Source of the DNA: CAZNKU01 sp045541135
GTDB taxonomy: Bacteria > Bacillota > Clostridia > Monoglobales > Firm-18
Reading direction: 5' to 3'
DNA: 64,000 nucleotides
Assembly: GCA_045541135.1 (NCBI GenBank)
Contig: JAZQIO010000028.1
Span: 62,001-126,000 of the forward strand
The position numbers and the translations under genes were made by a program. Shown in pieces: positions 33,639-42,998 of the stretch (positions are counted from its first letter, which is position 1; each line of letters opens with the position of its first letter). The notes beneath the pieces are model-generated. The model was given only the letters and a program-made list of their open reading frames with translations. It was not told the origin of the DNA and ran no database searches.

Positions 33639-36600
33639 TTATGCTTCAAAAACTTTATGTTCTTTTAGTTTTGCTTCTTTTTTTGCTTTTTTCTTAATGT
33701 CCCTATCATCAAATACTGTGTAGAAAACAGGAATTACAAACAAAGTAAGCAAAGTTCCAACAAAAAGTCCGCCTACAAGCACTGTTGCAAGTGGTCTCAT
33801 CATTTCAGAACCGCTTGCCGTAGAAATCGCCATAGGCAAGAAACCAAGTATTGAGGTAAGACTTGTCATAAGAATAGGTCTCATACGAGCTTTACCGGCA
33901 TAAACCAATACTTCAGTTCTGGACCATTCAGGATGTTCATCTTTTGCAACTTTTATAAAGTCAATAAGAACTATGGCATTATTAACTATAATACCAATAA
34001 GCATCAATATACCTATACATCCAACAACAGACAAAGGATTCCAGCCTATAACCAGCGAAATAACTACACCAATTATAGCCAAAGGTATTGTCATAAGAAT
34101 AATCAGCGGAAGCTTTACATTTTCAAACTGTGCTGCCATTACCATGTACATCAGTAATATACCAAGCATAATTGCAAGTAAAAGCGATGACATTGCATCA
34201 ATCATTACTTCGTAAGTACCTGCTGTTACAAAACTTATTCCATCCGGTAATCCTTTTTTATTTATAAGTTCAGTAAATTTTGTATTTACGGTAGCCATAT
34301 CTGTGCCATATATTTTCCCACTTAAGGTAACAACCCTTTTTTGATCAATTCTTGTAAGCGTAGTACTTGTATTTGAAATACTAACATCAGCAATATCTGA
34401 CAACGAAACCCATTGTCCTACAGGAGTTTTAATCTGAAGATTTTTTAGCTCATTATAATTTTCGACATAATTGTCCGGATAGCTGACAACGATATCATAT
34501 TCGGTTCCATCAGCAGAATATTGAGCTGCTGTTGTACCGTCTAATACACCCTTTACAAAGACTGACACGCTTGCTGTATTCATACCGTATCTTGCTGCTT
34601 TTGACGGATCAATCTTAATTTTCACCTCTTGTTTTTGTGAAGCAACAGAAGTTGAGGTTTCTTTAACGCCGTCTATTGAAGCAAGTACTTTTTCTGCTTC
34701 AGCAACAAAAGATTCAAGCTTTGCATCATCATTTCCTGTAAATTGAAATTCTATTGCATCGGAAGACATAGACATCATTGTGCTTGATGCCTCAACGGAA
34801 ATTGTAGCTCCTGATATATTTTTAATATCATCACGTATATCCTGTACAATGTCTTCTGTGCTACTGTTGCGATTTTCTTTTAGTGTTACAGTAATTGTTG
34901 CCATATTGCTTGTTGTACCGCCCAACATACTTGTAGCACCACCGGAGCCAACAGTTGAAAAAATGTCTTTTACATTTTTATTTTGTTTTACAATATTCTC
35001 TACCTTACGGCACATTTCATCGGAATCATCCAAAGAAGCGCCTTGCGGAAGTTCAATTGAAATTGAAACAACACCTTCGTCTGATGATGGCATAAGCGTC
35101 ATACCAAGCTGTGATAAAAGAAATATTGATATAACCAATAAAATTATAATTAAGCTCAAAACTTTCTTCCTGTGACTTAAACACCAAACCAATAAATGTT
35201 CGTACACCGAATACATTTTCTTCATGAATTTTTCAAATGGATTGAGTATAAAACCTAAAAATTTAGTTTTAGCCTTAGTATCCTTGATTCTGGAAGTAAG
35301 CATCGGCAGTAAAAGAAAAGTCACGATAAGCGATGCAATCTGCGAGAAAATAATTGAAAACGCCAACTGTTTAAACATTACAGCCATAATATTATCTATA
35401 AATAATATAGGCAGGTAAACAATACACGTTGTAAGTACAGAAGCAATTACCGGTGCTATAACCTCTTTTGAACCGATAATTGAAGCAGTTGTTGCATCTT
35501 CGCCCAATTCATCACGTCGTCTGAAAATATTTTCGAGGACAACGACTGAGTTATCAACAAGCATACCAACACCCAATGCCAAACCACCAAGTGAAACAAC
35601 GTTAAGAGTCATGCCTGAAAAGTACATACCTACAAATGTTGTTATAACTGATATAGGCATAGAAACACCAATTACCAATGATGTTTTTATACTTCCAAGG
35701 AATAACAAAAGTATTATAATTGCAAGCAGACATCCCACAACTGCGTTTTCCGCAACCGAATTAATGGAATCTTCAATGTAACTTCCTTGTTCCATTGTCA
35801 TATTGTATGTAAATTTGGGATAACTTTCTGTAGAATCATCAAGAACTTTTTTGATACCGTTAACAACATCAACAGTATTCGCATCAGATTCGGCAGTAAT
35901 CGAGATAGAAATTGAACTGCTATCGTTTAATCTTGCATAAGTAGTTGCATCGGAGTAACCTTCATTTACAGTTGCGATATCCCTTAAATACACTACCTGT
36001 CCCTGACTTGTAACTAACGGTACAGATTCAATTGCTTTGATATCAGAAAATTTCCCCAAAGTTTTTACGGGCATAGTTTTACCCATAGCTTCCGTTGTTC
36101 CAGCAGGTGCGTTTTGATTTTGGTATGCTATTGATGCCGCAACATCAGACAAAGTCATATTGTAACCGAAAACTTTTTGAGGATCTACCACAACTTCTAT
36201 TTGTTTGTCCTGTGCACCTGAAACTGTAACTGATGCAACACCGTCAACTGCCTCAAGTTTGCTTAAAACATTGTCATCCACAAAACTCTTTGTTTGTATA
36301 AGGTCGTAACCTTCATAAGAAACACTGAACATTGCAACAGGCATCATAGACGTATCAAGCTTTAAAACCATAGGTGTATTAACACCATCAGGCAAATAGT
36401 TTTCATACATATCTATATTTTTTTCCATATCAATAACAGCCTGATCCATATCAGTATTTGTTGAAAATTCAACCATAACAAGAGATGTGCCTTCAGACGA
36501 CTGAGAAGTAACAGAATTAACCCCCGATACCGAACTTACAGCACTTTCTATGGTTTTGGTAACGAGATTTTCCACTTCTTCTGATCCTACATTAGGGTAC

Positions 36601-36749
36601 GAAGTGTACACCAAAGCCATTGACATTTCCATTTCCGGCATCATTTCCATAGGTAACATGGTTAGAGAATATAATCCTAAAACAACAAACACCAAAACAG
36701 CCATTACAACCGCAACGGGTCTTTTTACAGATAATTCATATATTTTCAT
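33639..36749 (-). CDS. RND-family efflux permease (AcrB/SwrC-like)
   Basis: 1036 residues. The sequence has the RND duplication: membrane helix, large porter loop, block of helices, repeated. The proton-relay region reads LGVGMLVDNSVVVLENIFRRRDE and the second half ends with GIIVNNAIVLIDFI and LVGGLFVGTLLTLFVIPVFYTVFDD. It is a proton-driven exporter of drugs, lipids or surfactant-like compounds. It is the third gene of a TolC-like / membrane-fusion / RND unit, 19 bases after the fusion protein gene. The C-terminus is Lys-rich and cytoplasmic. Confidence 0.93.
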   Translation of the reverse strand: MKIYELSVKRPVAVVMAVLVFVVLGLYSLTMLPMEMMPEMEMSMALVYTSYPNVGSEEVENLVTKTIESAVSSVSGVNSVTSQSSEGTSLVMVEFSTNTDMDQAVIDMEKNIDMYENYLPDGVNTPMVLKLDTSMMPVAMFSVSYEGYDLIQTKSFVDDNVLSKLEAVDGVASVTVSGAQDKQIEVVVDPQKVFGYNMTLSDVAASIAYQNQNAPAGTTEAMGKTMPVKTLGKFSDIKAIESVPLVTSQGQVVYLRDIATVNEGYSDATTYARLNDSSSISISITAESDANTVDVVNGIKKVLDDSTESYPKFTYNMTMEQGSYIEDSINSVAENAVVGCLLAIIILLLFLGSIKTSLVIGVSMPISVITTFVGMYFSGMTLNVVSLGGLALGVGMLVDNSVVVLENIFRRRDELGEDATTASIIGSKEVIAPVIASVLTTCIVYLPILFIDNIMAVMFKQLAFSIIFSQIASLIVTFLLLPMLTSRIKDTKAKTKFLGFILNPFEKFMKKMYSVYEHLLVWCLSHRKKVLSLIIILLVISIFLLSQLGMTLMPSSDEGVVSISIELPQGASLDDSDEMCRKVENIVKQNKNVKDIFSTVGSGGATSMLGGTTSNMATITVTLKENRNSSTEDIVQDIRDDIKNISGATISVEASSTMMSMSSDAIEFQFTGNDDAKLESFVAEAEKVLASIDGVKETSTSVASQKQEVKIKIDPSKAARYGMNTASVSVFVKGVLDGTTAAQYSADGTEYDIVVSYPDNYVENYNELKNLQIKTPVGQWVSLSDIADVSISNTSTTLTRIDQKRVVTLSGKIYGTDMATVNTKFTELINKKGLPDGISFVTAGTYEVMIDAMSSLLLAIMLGILLMYMVMAAQFENVKLPLIILMTIPLAIIGVVISLVIGWNPLSVVGCIGILMLIGIIVNNAIVLIDFIKVAKDEHPEWSRTEVLVYAGKARMRPILMTSLTSILGFLPMAISTASGSEMMRPLATVLVGGLFVGTLLTLFVIPVFYTVFDDRDIKKKAKKEAKLKEHKVFEA

Positions 36750-36768
36750 AATAAACCGACCTCATAAA

Positions 36769-37968
36769 TTATTCCTGAACTATATTGACAGTGTTATTTT
36801 CTTTGGAAATATATTCTTTTCCGGATACAACAACTGTTTCGTTTGCCGACAAACCACTTGTAACTTCGGTGAAGTCATTGTTTGTAATACCAACACTTAT
36901 ATTGCGTTTTTCAGCACTATTACCGTTGACAACATATATGTAATATCCTCCGTCATCCTGCATAATTGCATCACTTGGTATAATTATAACACCGGATTTT
37001 GACTGTGTTTCCAGAACAACATCAGCCATCATACCAATTTTCAAAGCATCATCTTTGTTGTCAATTTTTATTCTTACGGTATACATACCTGTCTGGGGAT
37101 TTTTTACAGTATTAACTGCAGAAACTTCACCCTCTATGTCTATAAGTGAAGCCGTTGAAACAGTTACAATTGCCTTAGTTCCGACAGTAATATATGGAAT
37201 AACCGATTCAGTAACAGAAATTTCAACATTGACAATTTCTGAACTCTTTACTGAAAACATAGGTGAGCCGACAGCTGCAATCTGACCCACATTGCCGTTT
37301 TTAGATGCAATATATCCGGAAATCGGTGCAGTAATTACGGTATTATTCAGGTTATTAGTTGCACTATCAAGAGCAGCCTTTGCAGAATCCACACTTGCTT
37401 TAGCAGTTGCGTATGTAGAAGTAATTGCAATTTCGTAATTTGTTTTTGCAGAATTTAGATTTAACTCTGCACTGCTGAGGCGTGTCTCGGCCGCTTCAAA
37501 AGCAACTTTGCTTATTGCACCTGCTTCGTATAATGCTTTTTGTCTATTATAATTTAACAAAGCATTATCATATTCTATCTGCGCCCCTGAAATTGCAGTT
37601 TGTAGCTGTGCAGTCATCTGTTGATAGCTTCCAAGTGCGGTGTTGTAAGCAGCCAAAGCCTGGTTATATACATTACGGTAATCTGTGTCATCTAGCACAG
37701 CAAGTACGTCACCGGCATTAACATAGTCACCTATATCGTAGTTAATACTCTCAATTGTAGCTGTAATTTTAGAAGCAACATCACTTTCTTCAAGCGCTTT
37801 TACCTCACCGGTATAATTGACTTCGCTATTTATATCGCTTGCTGATACCTGATATACTGTTACGTTGGTTGCTACCTCTGTTTCTTCATTAACAGCTTCT
37901 TTTCCGCAGGCGGAAAGTAAAGTGCAAGCAAGACATACAACTGCTATATATTTAATGATTTTTTTCAT
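36769..37968 (-). CDS. Efflux membrane fusion lipoprotein (HlyD/AcrA-like)
   Basis: 399 residues. A signal peptide ends in a lipobox (LLSAC, Cys near residue 20). Domains follow in the usual order: split lipoyl half (SKITATIESINYDIGDYVNAG), a long alpha-hairpin (about 100-200, many Ala/Asn/Tyr heptads), the second lipoyl half (TAPISGYIASKNGNVGQ), beta-barrel and membrane-proximal domain. It would bridge the RND pump and the TolC-like channel. ATG 37968 has GGAGGT 7 bases upstream; an ATG at 37989 lies ahead of that site. Confidence 0.92.
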   Translation of the reverse strand: MKKIIKYIAVVCLACTLLSACGKEAVNEETEVATNVTVYQVSASDINSEVNYTGEVKALEESDVASKITATIESINYDIGDYVNAGDVLAVLDDTDYRNVYNQALAAYNTALGSYQQMTAQLQTAISGAQIEYDNALLNYNRQKALYEAGAISKVAFEAAETRLSSAELNLNSAKTNYEIAITSTYATAKASVDSAKAALDSATNNLNNTVITAPISGYIASKNGNVGQIAAVGSPMFSVKSSEIVNVEISVTESVIPYITVGTKAIVTVSTASLIDIEGEVSAVNTVKNPQTGMYTVRIKIDNKDDALKIGMMADVVLETQSKSGVIIIPSDAIMQDDGGYYIYVVNGNSAEKRNISVGITNNDFTEVTSGLSANETVVVSGKEYISKENNTVNIVQE

Positions 37969-37985
37969 AAAACAAACCTCCGTAA

Positions 37986-39122
37986 TCAAATTCCTATCGT
38001 GATATCATATTTATATTTGTCAACCGAAAGTCGGTATTTTAATTTTGCATTTTCGAATTCAACTTCTGATGTATACACATTATTTAAAGTAGATAAAAGA
38101 TCAATATTTGTTATTAATCCCTGATCATACTGTATTTTTGCAATTTCATAAGCATTTTTCTTTAACTTTAATGTTTCGAATGCTAATTCAACATTGTTTC
38201 TTGATGATTTTATGTTATTATATGATGACTTTATACCAAGCAATATCAATGATTTATTATTTGAATAATTATATTCAGCTGTAATAAAACTGCTTTTGGC
38301 AGCGGATTTTCTTGCTGTAGCAGCGCCCAAAGTTAAATCAAGATATTCTTCTGCAAGCTCATAATTCATTTTTAATGCGGCAATATCGTATCTTGAATTT
38401 TCAGCCATAATCAAATCATCCGACAGATTTGAGGAAAAATCTGTAACATCTAACGTATCAGTTAACAGAAAGTTACACTGTTCACCATTTTTGTTCAAGG
38501 CAATTTTAAAATCTTCTTTTGCTATATCATAATTATCTTTGTATTGTTCAAGAGTAAATTCGGCTTGTAATAAACTTAAATTTGCAGAATCCAGTTCGGA
38601 TTTTGAAATCATTCCAAGTTCATAGCTAAGACTTGCGTTTTTATAGTTATTTAGTACTAAATTATATGAGTTCTCAGCAATCTCAACTAATTTTTCACAA
38701 TTTTTAAGATTAAAGTATTTTTCAGTTACTTTATAAGCAATTTGTGCTTCTATTTGTTTATATTCATAATCTGCCAAATTTAATGCTTTTTCATATGTAT
38801 GTACATAATATCCGTTTTTTATGTAAACAAGCTCATATGCCGTACTGATTGGAATATTCGATAATTCTCTATATTGAGATTTTGTTTCTCTGGCTGCTTT
38901 TAACTGTATTCTGGTATCCTCTTTTTTTTCAAGACACGCATTAAGCTGAGGATTATTGTCCAAAGCCATATTTATTGCTTCTTCCAGTGTTAAAGTATAA
39001 GTATTATTTATTGGAATAAAATCCGTTTTTGTCGCATCATCGACATCTGTAATTTCACTTGCATATGAAACAGACAAAATCATCATAAAACAAAATAATA
39101 TAGCTGTTATTTTTTTTAACAT
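37986..39122 (-). CDS. TolC-family outer-membrane-factor-like protein
   Basis: 378 residues with a signal peptide (about 1-21, ending SYASE). The rest is a duplicated pattern of long helices rich in Leu/Asn/Lys/Ala, with TLTLEEAINMALDNNPQL, the hallmark N-terminal helix of TolC proteins, and the repeat hinge QGLITNIDLLSTLNNVYTSE near the end. In diderm bacteria TolC forms an outer-membrane and periplasmic tunnel. First gene of the efflux operon. ATG 39122 is preferred; the ATG at 39128 touches the AGGAGG site. How this protein works in a possible monoderm is open. Confidence 0.85.
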   Translation of the reverse strand: MLKKITAILFCFMMILSVSYASEITDVDDATKTDFIPINNTYTLTLEEAINMALDNNPQLNACLEKKEDTRIQLKAARETKSQYRELSNIPISTAYELVYIKNGYYVHTYEKALNLADYEYKQIEAQIAYKVTEKYFNLKNCEKLVEIAENSYNLVLNNYKNASLSYELGMISKSELDSANLSLLQAEFTLEQYKDNYDIAKEDFKIALNKNGEQCNFLLTDTLDVTDFSSNLSDDLIMAENSRYDIAALKMNYELAEEYLDLTLGAATARKSAAKSSFITAEYNYSNNKSLILLGIKSSYNNIKSSRNNVELAFETLKLKKNAYEIAKIQYDQGLITNIDLLSTLNNVYTSEVEFENAKLKYRLSVDKYKYDITIGI

Positions 39123-39167
39123 ATTCATCCTCCTTTAAAATACACTTGCTGATAAGTAACAGCATTT

Positions 39168-39196
39168 ATTCTATCATAATATTTTTTTGAAATCAA
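39168..39196 (-). promoter_or_regulatory. Sigma-A-type promoter for the efflux operon
   Basis: On the minus strand: TTGATT (39196-39191), 17-base spacer, TAGAAT (39173-39168), about 45 bases ahead of the TolC-like gene. Confidence 0.65.
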
Positions 39197-39306
39197 GTTA
39201 TAATGTTTAAAAAGTTATTTATTTAACAATTAATTAACATTTAATATCAAAAATTATGTCAACTGAATATATTGGAATTGAAAATATATATAGGAGGTTA
39301 ATAATT

Positions 39307-39468
39307 ATGTATTTTGAAGAATGTAATCAGATGCTTGCACATGCATATATTCCACAACAAAAGTGGACTGATGAAACTTATGATTTGGAAAGGGCCTTAA
39401 TTGTAGGAACAATTTTCCCTTGTCTGAATCAGGAAATCTGTGAATATGAATGGGGTGAAACAAAATGA
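39307..39468 (+). CDS. cotJA: Spore coat protein CotJA
   Basis: 53 residues with the CotJA core LAHAYIPQQKW and LERALIVGTIFPCLNQ. In Bacillus, CotJA, CotJB and CotJC form one operon under mother-cell control and join the inner spore coat. AGGAGG at 39292-39297 is 9 bases ahead of ATG 39307; a start at 39256 would cover that site. Overlaps cotJB by 4 bases (ATGA). I could not find a convincing sigma-E or sigma-K promoter upstream. Confidence 0.9.
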   Translation: MYFEECNQMLAHAYIPQQKWTDETYDLERALIVGTIFPCLNQEICEYEWGETK

Positions 39469-39740
39469 TCAGAAATAGACAAATGTTATTAAAAGAAATT
39501 CAGCAACTTTCCTTCAGACTGTATGATCTAACACTTTTCCTGGATACTCATCCAACAGAACAATGTGCAATTAAAGAATATAATGACACTTTAAACAAAT
39601 ATAAATCTATGGTGTGTAATTTCGAAAAATTATATGGGCCATTAACTTTGATAGGTGTTGATGAAAATGCTACTGAATGGAAATGGATCAAAGGTCCGTG
39701 GCCTTGGGAAAATTGCAGATGTGAGGAGGCTGATAATTAA
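39465..39740 (+). CDS. cotJB: Spore coat protein CotJB
   Basis: 91 residues, close to the family norm. LLKEIQQLSFRLYDLTLFLDTHP and KYGP-like KLYGPLT, then the Trp-rich end WKWIKGPWPWE, identify CotJB. It begins inside the cotJA stop and ends overlapping cotJC by one base (TAATG), so the three proteins are made together. Confidence 0.92.
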   Translation: MIRNRQMLLKEIQQLSFRLYDLTLFLDTHPTEQCAIKEYNDTLNKYKSMVCNFEKLYGPLTLIGVDENATEWKWIKGPWPWENCRCEEADN

Positions 39741-40327
39741 TGTGGAATTATGAAAAAAAATTACAATATCCGGTTAATATTAAAAATCCTAATCCTAAAA
39801 TAGCAAAATTAATAATAAGTCAATATGGCGGTCCGGACGGTGAACTTGGTGCATCTTTGAGATATCTGTCACAGAGATTTTCAATGCCTACAGATATAGC
39901 AAAAGGAACGCTAACGGACATTGGAACAGAAGAACTTGCACATTTAGAAATGGTTGGCAGTATGGTTCATCAGCTTACAAAAAATCTTTCCATGAAACAA
40001 ATTAAAGAGATGGGTTTTGGAGATTATTATACAGATCATGGTGTTGGAGTATATCCGCAAAGTGCTGCAGGCACACCATGGAATGCGGCAACAATAGCTG
40101 TAAAAGGTGATGTAATTGCCGACCTTAATGAGGATTTGGCAGCAGAGCAAAAAGCAAGAGCAACTTATGAAAATTTAATAAAATTAATAGATGATCCGGA
40201 TGTATTGGATCCATTAAAATTTTTAAGAACCAGAGAAATAGTTCATTACCAAAGATTCGGCGAAATTTTAAACGATGTTCAACGTAGAATGATGTCGAAA
40301 AATCAATTTTATTTTGGTAAAAAGTGA
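39740..40327 (+). CDS. cotJC: CotJC, manganese-catalase-like spore coat protein
   Basis: 195 residues of the dimanganese catalase family. Ligand motifs are seen in a four-helix bundle: GGPDGELGASLRYLSQR (first Glu), EELAHLEMV (ExxH), EQKARATYE (Glu) and REIVHYQRF (ExxH). As a coat protein it may detoxify peroxide during sporulation or germination. A strong terminator follows. Confidence 0.93.
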   Translation: MWNYEKKLQYPVNIKNPNPKIAKLIISQYGGPDGELGASLRYLSQRFSMPTDIAKGTLTDIGTEELAHLEMVGSMVHQLTKNLSMKQIKEMGFGDYYTDHGVGVYPQSAAGTPWNAATIAVKGDVIADLNEDLAAEQKARATYENLIKLIDDPDVLDPLKFLRTREIVHYQRFGEILNDVQRRMMSKNQFYFGKK

Positions 40328-40332
40328 TAAAA

Positions 40333-40358
40333 TAAGCGACTGTTAAAACAGTCGCTTA
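40333..40358. terminator. Bidirectional terminator between cotJC and pfp
   Basis: TAAGCGACTGT (from 40333) pairs with ACAGTCGCTTA (to 40358), with T- and A-rich flanks on both sides. Confidence 0.82.
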
Positions 40359-40364
40359 ATAATA

Positions 40365-42023
40365 TTATTCTTTTTCAAGAGCAAGAGTTCTTGTAGTAAG
40401 GTCACAAACCTCTGAAGGTCCGTAATACTGGATTGCACCAGGATACACATACGAAGTTTCGATTGCCCACTTTGCCCTGTTTGATTCAAAGAACTTAAAT
40501 GGTTTGCCATCAAGTTCTACAAGAGCTTTTTTGATAACCGGTTTATCTTCACCGTGTCTTCTTTCGATATTCATCATCTTTGTAATAGGCATACCACCTG
40601 CAACCCATTCTGTAGCCGGCTTTGAAAGGTTGGAAATCTTTGATAGATAACCATTATAACCATACTGTATAAGCATAAATGCGTTATATCCAAGTGAATA
40701 ACAGTAATCTGCATCAAAGTTAGATGGGAAAGCACATCTTCCTTCATAACCCAAGAAGTGGTGAAGTGCCGAGAATTTACCGTTATATTTTCCTTCTTTC
40801 TTTCTTGCAGCAAGCTTGTCTGCAACAAGTGCAGAAAACAATTTTTCAGATTCTATCAAAGAAACCTGTACATTACCATGAGGATCTCTTTCAAGGAATA
40901 ACTGCTGCTGAATACCCTGTGGAAGAATTGCAAATACTGCCATAGAAGCCTTTGTAAGACCTTTTTCAATAAATGAATATTTATCATCCCATGTTGGAAG
41001 AGCATTGAATTCTCCAGCCTTGCTACCTGCAAGAAGTTCATTTATTTCAGCAATAAGAGTTGAAAATTCAGGAACAAATTCAACAACACCTTCAGGAATA
41101 ATTGCTACACCAAAATTCATACCTTTTGCAGATCTTGCTTCAACAGAGTCTGCAATATAGTCTGCAATCTGAGAAAGAGACATTTTCTTTTCTGCAACTT
41201 CTTCAGAAATAAGACAAATGTTAGGCTGTGTTTCCAAAGCACATTCCAAAGCTACATGAGAAGCTGAACGACCCATTACCTTAATAAAGTGCCAGTATTT
41301 CTTTGCAGAGTTAGCATCTCTTTCAATGTTACCGATAAGTTCGCTGTATGTCTTTGTAGCTGTATCAAAACCGAAAGAACATTCAATATCTTCGTTTTTA
41401 AGGTCACCATCGATAGTTTTAGGACAACCGATAACCTGAACACCTGTATTGTTAGCTGCAAAATATTCAGCTAATACAGCGGCATTTGTGTTAGAGTCGT
41501 CACCACCGATAATAACAACAGCTGTAATACCGTGTTTTTTACAAACATCTGCAACGATAGCAAACTGTTCATTAGTTTCAAGCTTTGTTCTGCCTGAACC
41601 GATAATATCGAAACCGCCTGTATTTCTGTACATATTAATGTATTCATCATCAAAAATAATGTAGTTGTCTTCAATAAGACCGCTTGGACCACCCTTGAAA
41701 CCGTAAAGTTCGTTTTCAGGATTTGTAGACTTCAAAGCATCATATAGACCACAAATAACATTGTGTCCACCCGGAGCCTGTCCACCTGAAAGAATAACAC
41801 CAACCTTCTGAGTCTTTGCTTCAGAAGTGTTCTGACCTTTCTGGAAAACAATTTCTTTTTTACCATAAGTATTTGGGAAAAGTGCCTGGATTTTTTCACA
41901 ATCTGCTACACTTTTCGTTTCTGCGCCTTCTGAAACACTTATTTCAGCGATACCGCCTCTTAACATCTGAGGTAGTTTCGGTGTGTATTCATATCTGGCT
42001 TTTTGCAATGCTGACATTTCCAT
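40365..42023 (-). CDS. pfp: Diphosphate-fructose-6-phosphate 1-phosphotransferase
   Basis: 552 residues, the long form of PPi-dependent phosphofructokinase. SGGQAPGGHNV is the diphosphate-binding loop, IIGGDDSNTNA carries the Asp that marks PPi use (ATP enzymes have GGDGS), PKTIDGDL holds the catalytic Asp region, and KVMGRSASH follows. The reaction is reversible, saving ATP in glycolysis of anaerobes. ATG 42023 follows AAGGAG by 7 bases; an in-frame extension upstream crosses the promoter. Confidence 0.94.
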   Translation of the reverse strand: MEMSALQKARYEYTPKLPQMLRGGIAEISVSEGAETKSVADCEKIQALFPNTYGKKEIVFQKGQNTSEAKTQKVGVILSGGQAPGGHNVICGLYDALKSTNPENELYGFKGGPSGLIEDNYIIFDDEYINMYRNTGGFDIIGSGRTKLETNEQFAIVADVCKKHGITAVVIIGGDDSNTNAAVLAEYFAANNTGVQVIGCPKTIDGDLKNEDIECSFGFDTATKTYSELIGNIERDANSAKKYWHFIKVMGRSASHVALECALETQPNICLISEEVAEKKMSLSQIADYIADSVEARSAKGMNFGVAIIPEGVVEFVPEFSTLIAEINELLAGSKAGEFNALPTWDDKYSFIEKGLTKASMAVFAILPQGIQQQLFLERDPHGNVQVSLIESEKLFSALVADKLAARKKEGKYNGKFSALHHFLGYEGRCAFPSNFDADYCYSLGYNAFMLIQYGYNGYLSKISNLSKPATEWVAGGMPITKMMNIERRHGEDKPVIKKALVELDGKPFKFFESNRAKWAIETSYVYPGAIQYYGPSEVCDLTTRTLALEKE

Positions 42024-42056
42024 AATATATCTCCTTTTTCTAAAACATATGTGTTT

Positions 42057-42085
42057 ATTATAATACAAAGCCACAAAAAAGTAAA
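42057..42085 (-). promoter_or_regulatory. Sigma-A-type promoter for pfp
   Basis: On the minus strand: TTTACT (42085-42080), 17-base spacer, TATAAT (42062-42057). Confidence 0.75.
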
Positions 42086-42108
42086 GAGTTATCTTAAAAA
42101 TCCAACTA

Positions 42109-42453
42109 TTATTTTTTCCAGAATTGATATCTTTCTTCTATTAACCCAAGTTTAACTAACCTTGCTGTAATACTACCGGATGAACGCATAAATTGTTTTT
42201 GAAGTTCGCTTTTTTTAACACCATTTTCAAACAGTTCTTTTAGTAATTTATCATCCTCTTCACTCCATTTCTTGCCGGAGTTTTCATATTTTTTTGTTTT
42301 ATCGACAATATTTTCTGAATTAATTAATGTAAAAAAAGCACGTACAACTTCAACATTATTACATATATGATCTTCCGGCAACATCTCTCCCGTAAAAGGA
42401 TCAATTCCTTGTGCCAATGTCGAAACAATTTCTTTCGCTCTGATAATATCCAT
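42109..42453 (-). CDS. Small protein with Myb/SANT-like helix-turn-helix
   Basis: 114 residues. The first half contains DIIRAKEIVSTLAQGIDPFTGEMLPEDH, a motif I associate with uncharacterised bacterial proteins. The second half (about 62-105) has KWSEEDDKLLKELFENG and FMRSSGSITARLVKLGL, a Myb-like tri-helix that probably binds DNA. Function unknown. AAAGGATT precedes the ATG and it has its own good promoter, so it is a single-gene unit between def and pfp. Confidence 0.68.
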   Translation of the reverse strand: MDIIRAKEIVSTLAQGIDPFTGEMLPEDHICNNVEVVRAFFTLINSENIVDKTKKYENSGKKWSEEDDKLLKELFENGVKKSELQKQFMRSSGSITARLVKLGLIEERYQFWKK

Positions 42454-42490
42454 AACGTAATCCTTTCTGAATTATTCTTTACACAGTAAA

Positions 42491-42519
42491 AGTATATATT
42501 ATCAACGTTAAATAGTCAA
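42491..42519 (-). promoter_or_regulatory. Sigma-A-type promoter for the Myb-like gene
   Basis: On the minus strand: TTGACT (42519-42514), 17-base spacer, TATACT (42496-42491). Confidence 0.72.
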
Positions 42520-42537
42520 TACAGATTAATTATTTAA

Positions 42538-42565
42538 AAAAGGCTTGTATTAATACAAGCCTTTT
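42538..42565 (-). terminator. Intrinsic terminator after lacZ-def
   Basis: A 28-base perfect palindrome, AAAAGGCTTGTATT followed by AATACAAGCCTTTT; symmetric, so it can work on either strand. Confidence 0.82.
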
Positions 42566-42571
42566 AAAAAC

Positions 42572-42985
42572 TTAAATTAAGATACCGTTACAATGATCAA
42601 TCTCATGCTGAATAATCTGAGCTGTCCAACCTTCAAATGTTTCCGTATGAATTTTAAAGTCGGATGTATGATATTGTACTTTTATTTTTTTGTATCGCTT
42701 TGTTTTTCTCGGTCCTCCAAACAGAGACAGACAACTTTCTTCTGTATCGTAAGAACCAGATGCCTTTAATATTTCAGGGTTAAACATGGTCATATATATA
42801 CCATTGTTATCAAAACATATAATGCGTTTTCTTACCCCTATCATATTAGCTGCCATTCCTACACAACTGTCTTTGTGAGCAGTTAGTGTATCAAGTAAAT
42901 CCTGTGCAACCTGTATATCAAATATTGTTGCATTCTCTGATTTTTGACCTAAAAACAAAGGATCGTGCATCAATTCTTTAATCAT
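42572..42985 (-). CDS. def: Peptide deformylase, divergent paralogue type
   Basis: 137 residues. It removes the formyl group from new proteins. Motifs are present in modified form: GMAANMIG (usual GxGLAAxQ), EESCLSLFG (usual EGCLS, metal Cys kept) and QHEIDHCNGILI (metal His pair and catalytic Glu kept). Short length and the changed first motif fit the secondary deformylases of Clostridia. ATG 42985 is 10 bases after AAGGT; that site overlaps the lacZ stop, so the gene is coupled to lacZ. Confidence 0.87.
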   Translation of the reverse strand: MIKELMHDPLFLGQKSENATIFDIQVAQDLLDTLTAHKDSCVGMAANMIGVRKRIICFDNNGIYMTMFNPEILKASGSYDTEESCLSLFGGPRKTKRYKKIKVQYHTSDFKIHTETFEGWTAQIIQHEIDHCNGILI

Positions 42986-42998
42986 AAAAATCATTACC

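Noticed and set aside
39241..39306. Sporulation sigma-E promoter ahead of cotJA
   Set aside because: AATATATT-like matches exist, but spacing would put the start inside the ribosome binding site; the AT-rich sequence makes chance matches likely.
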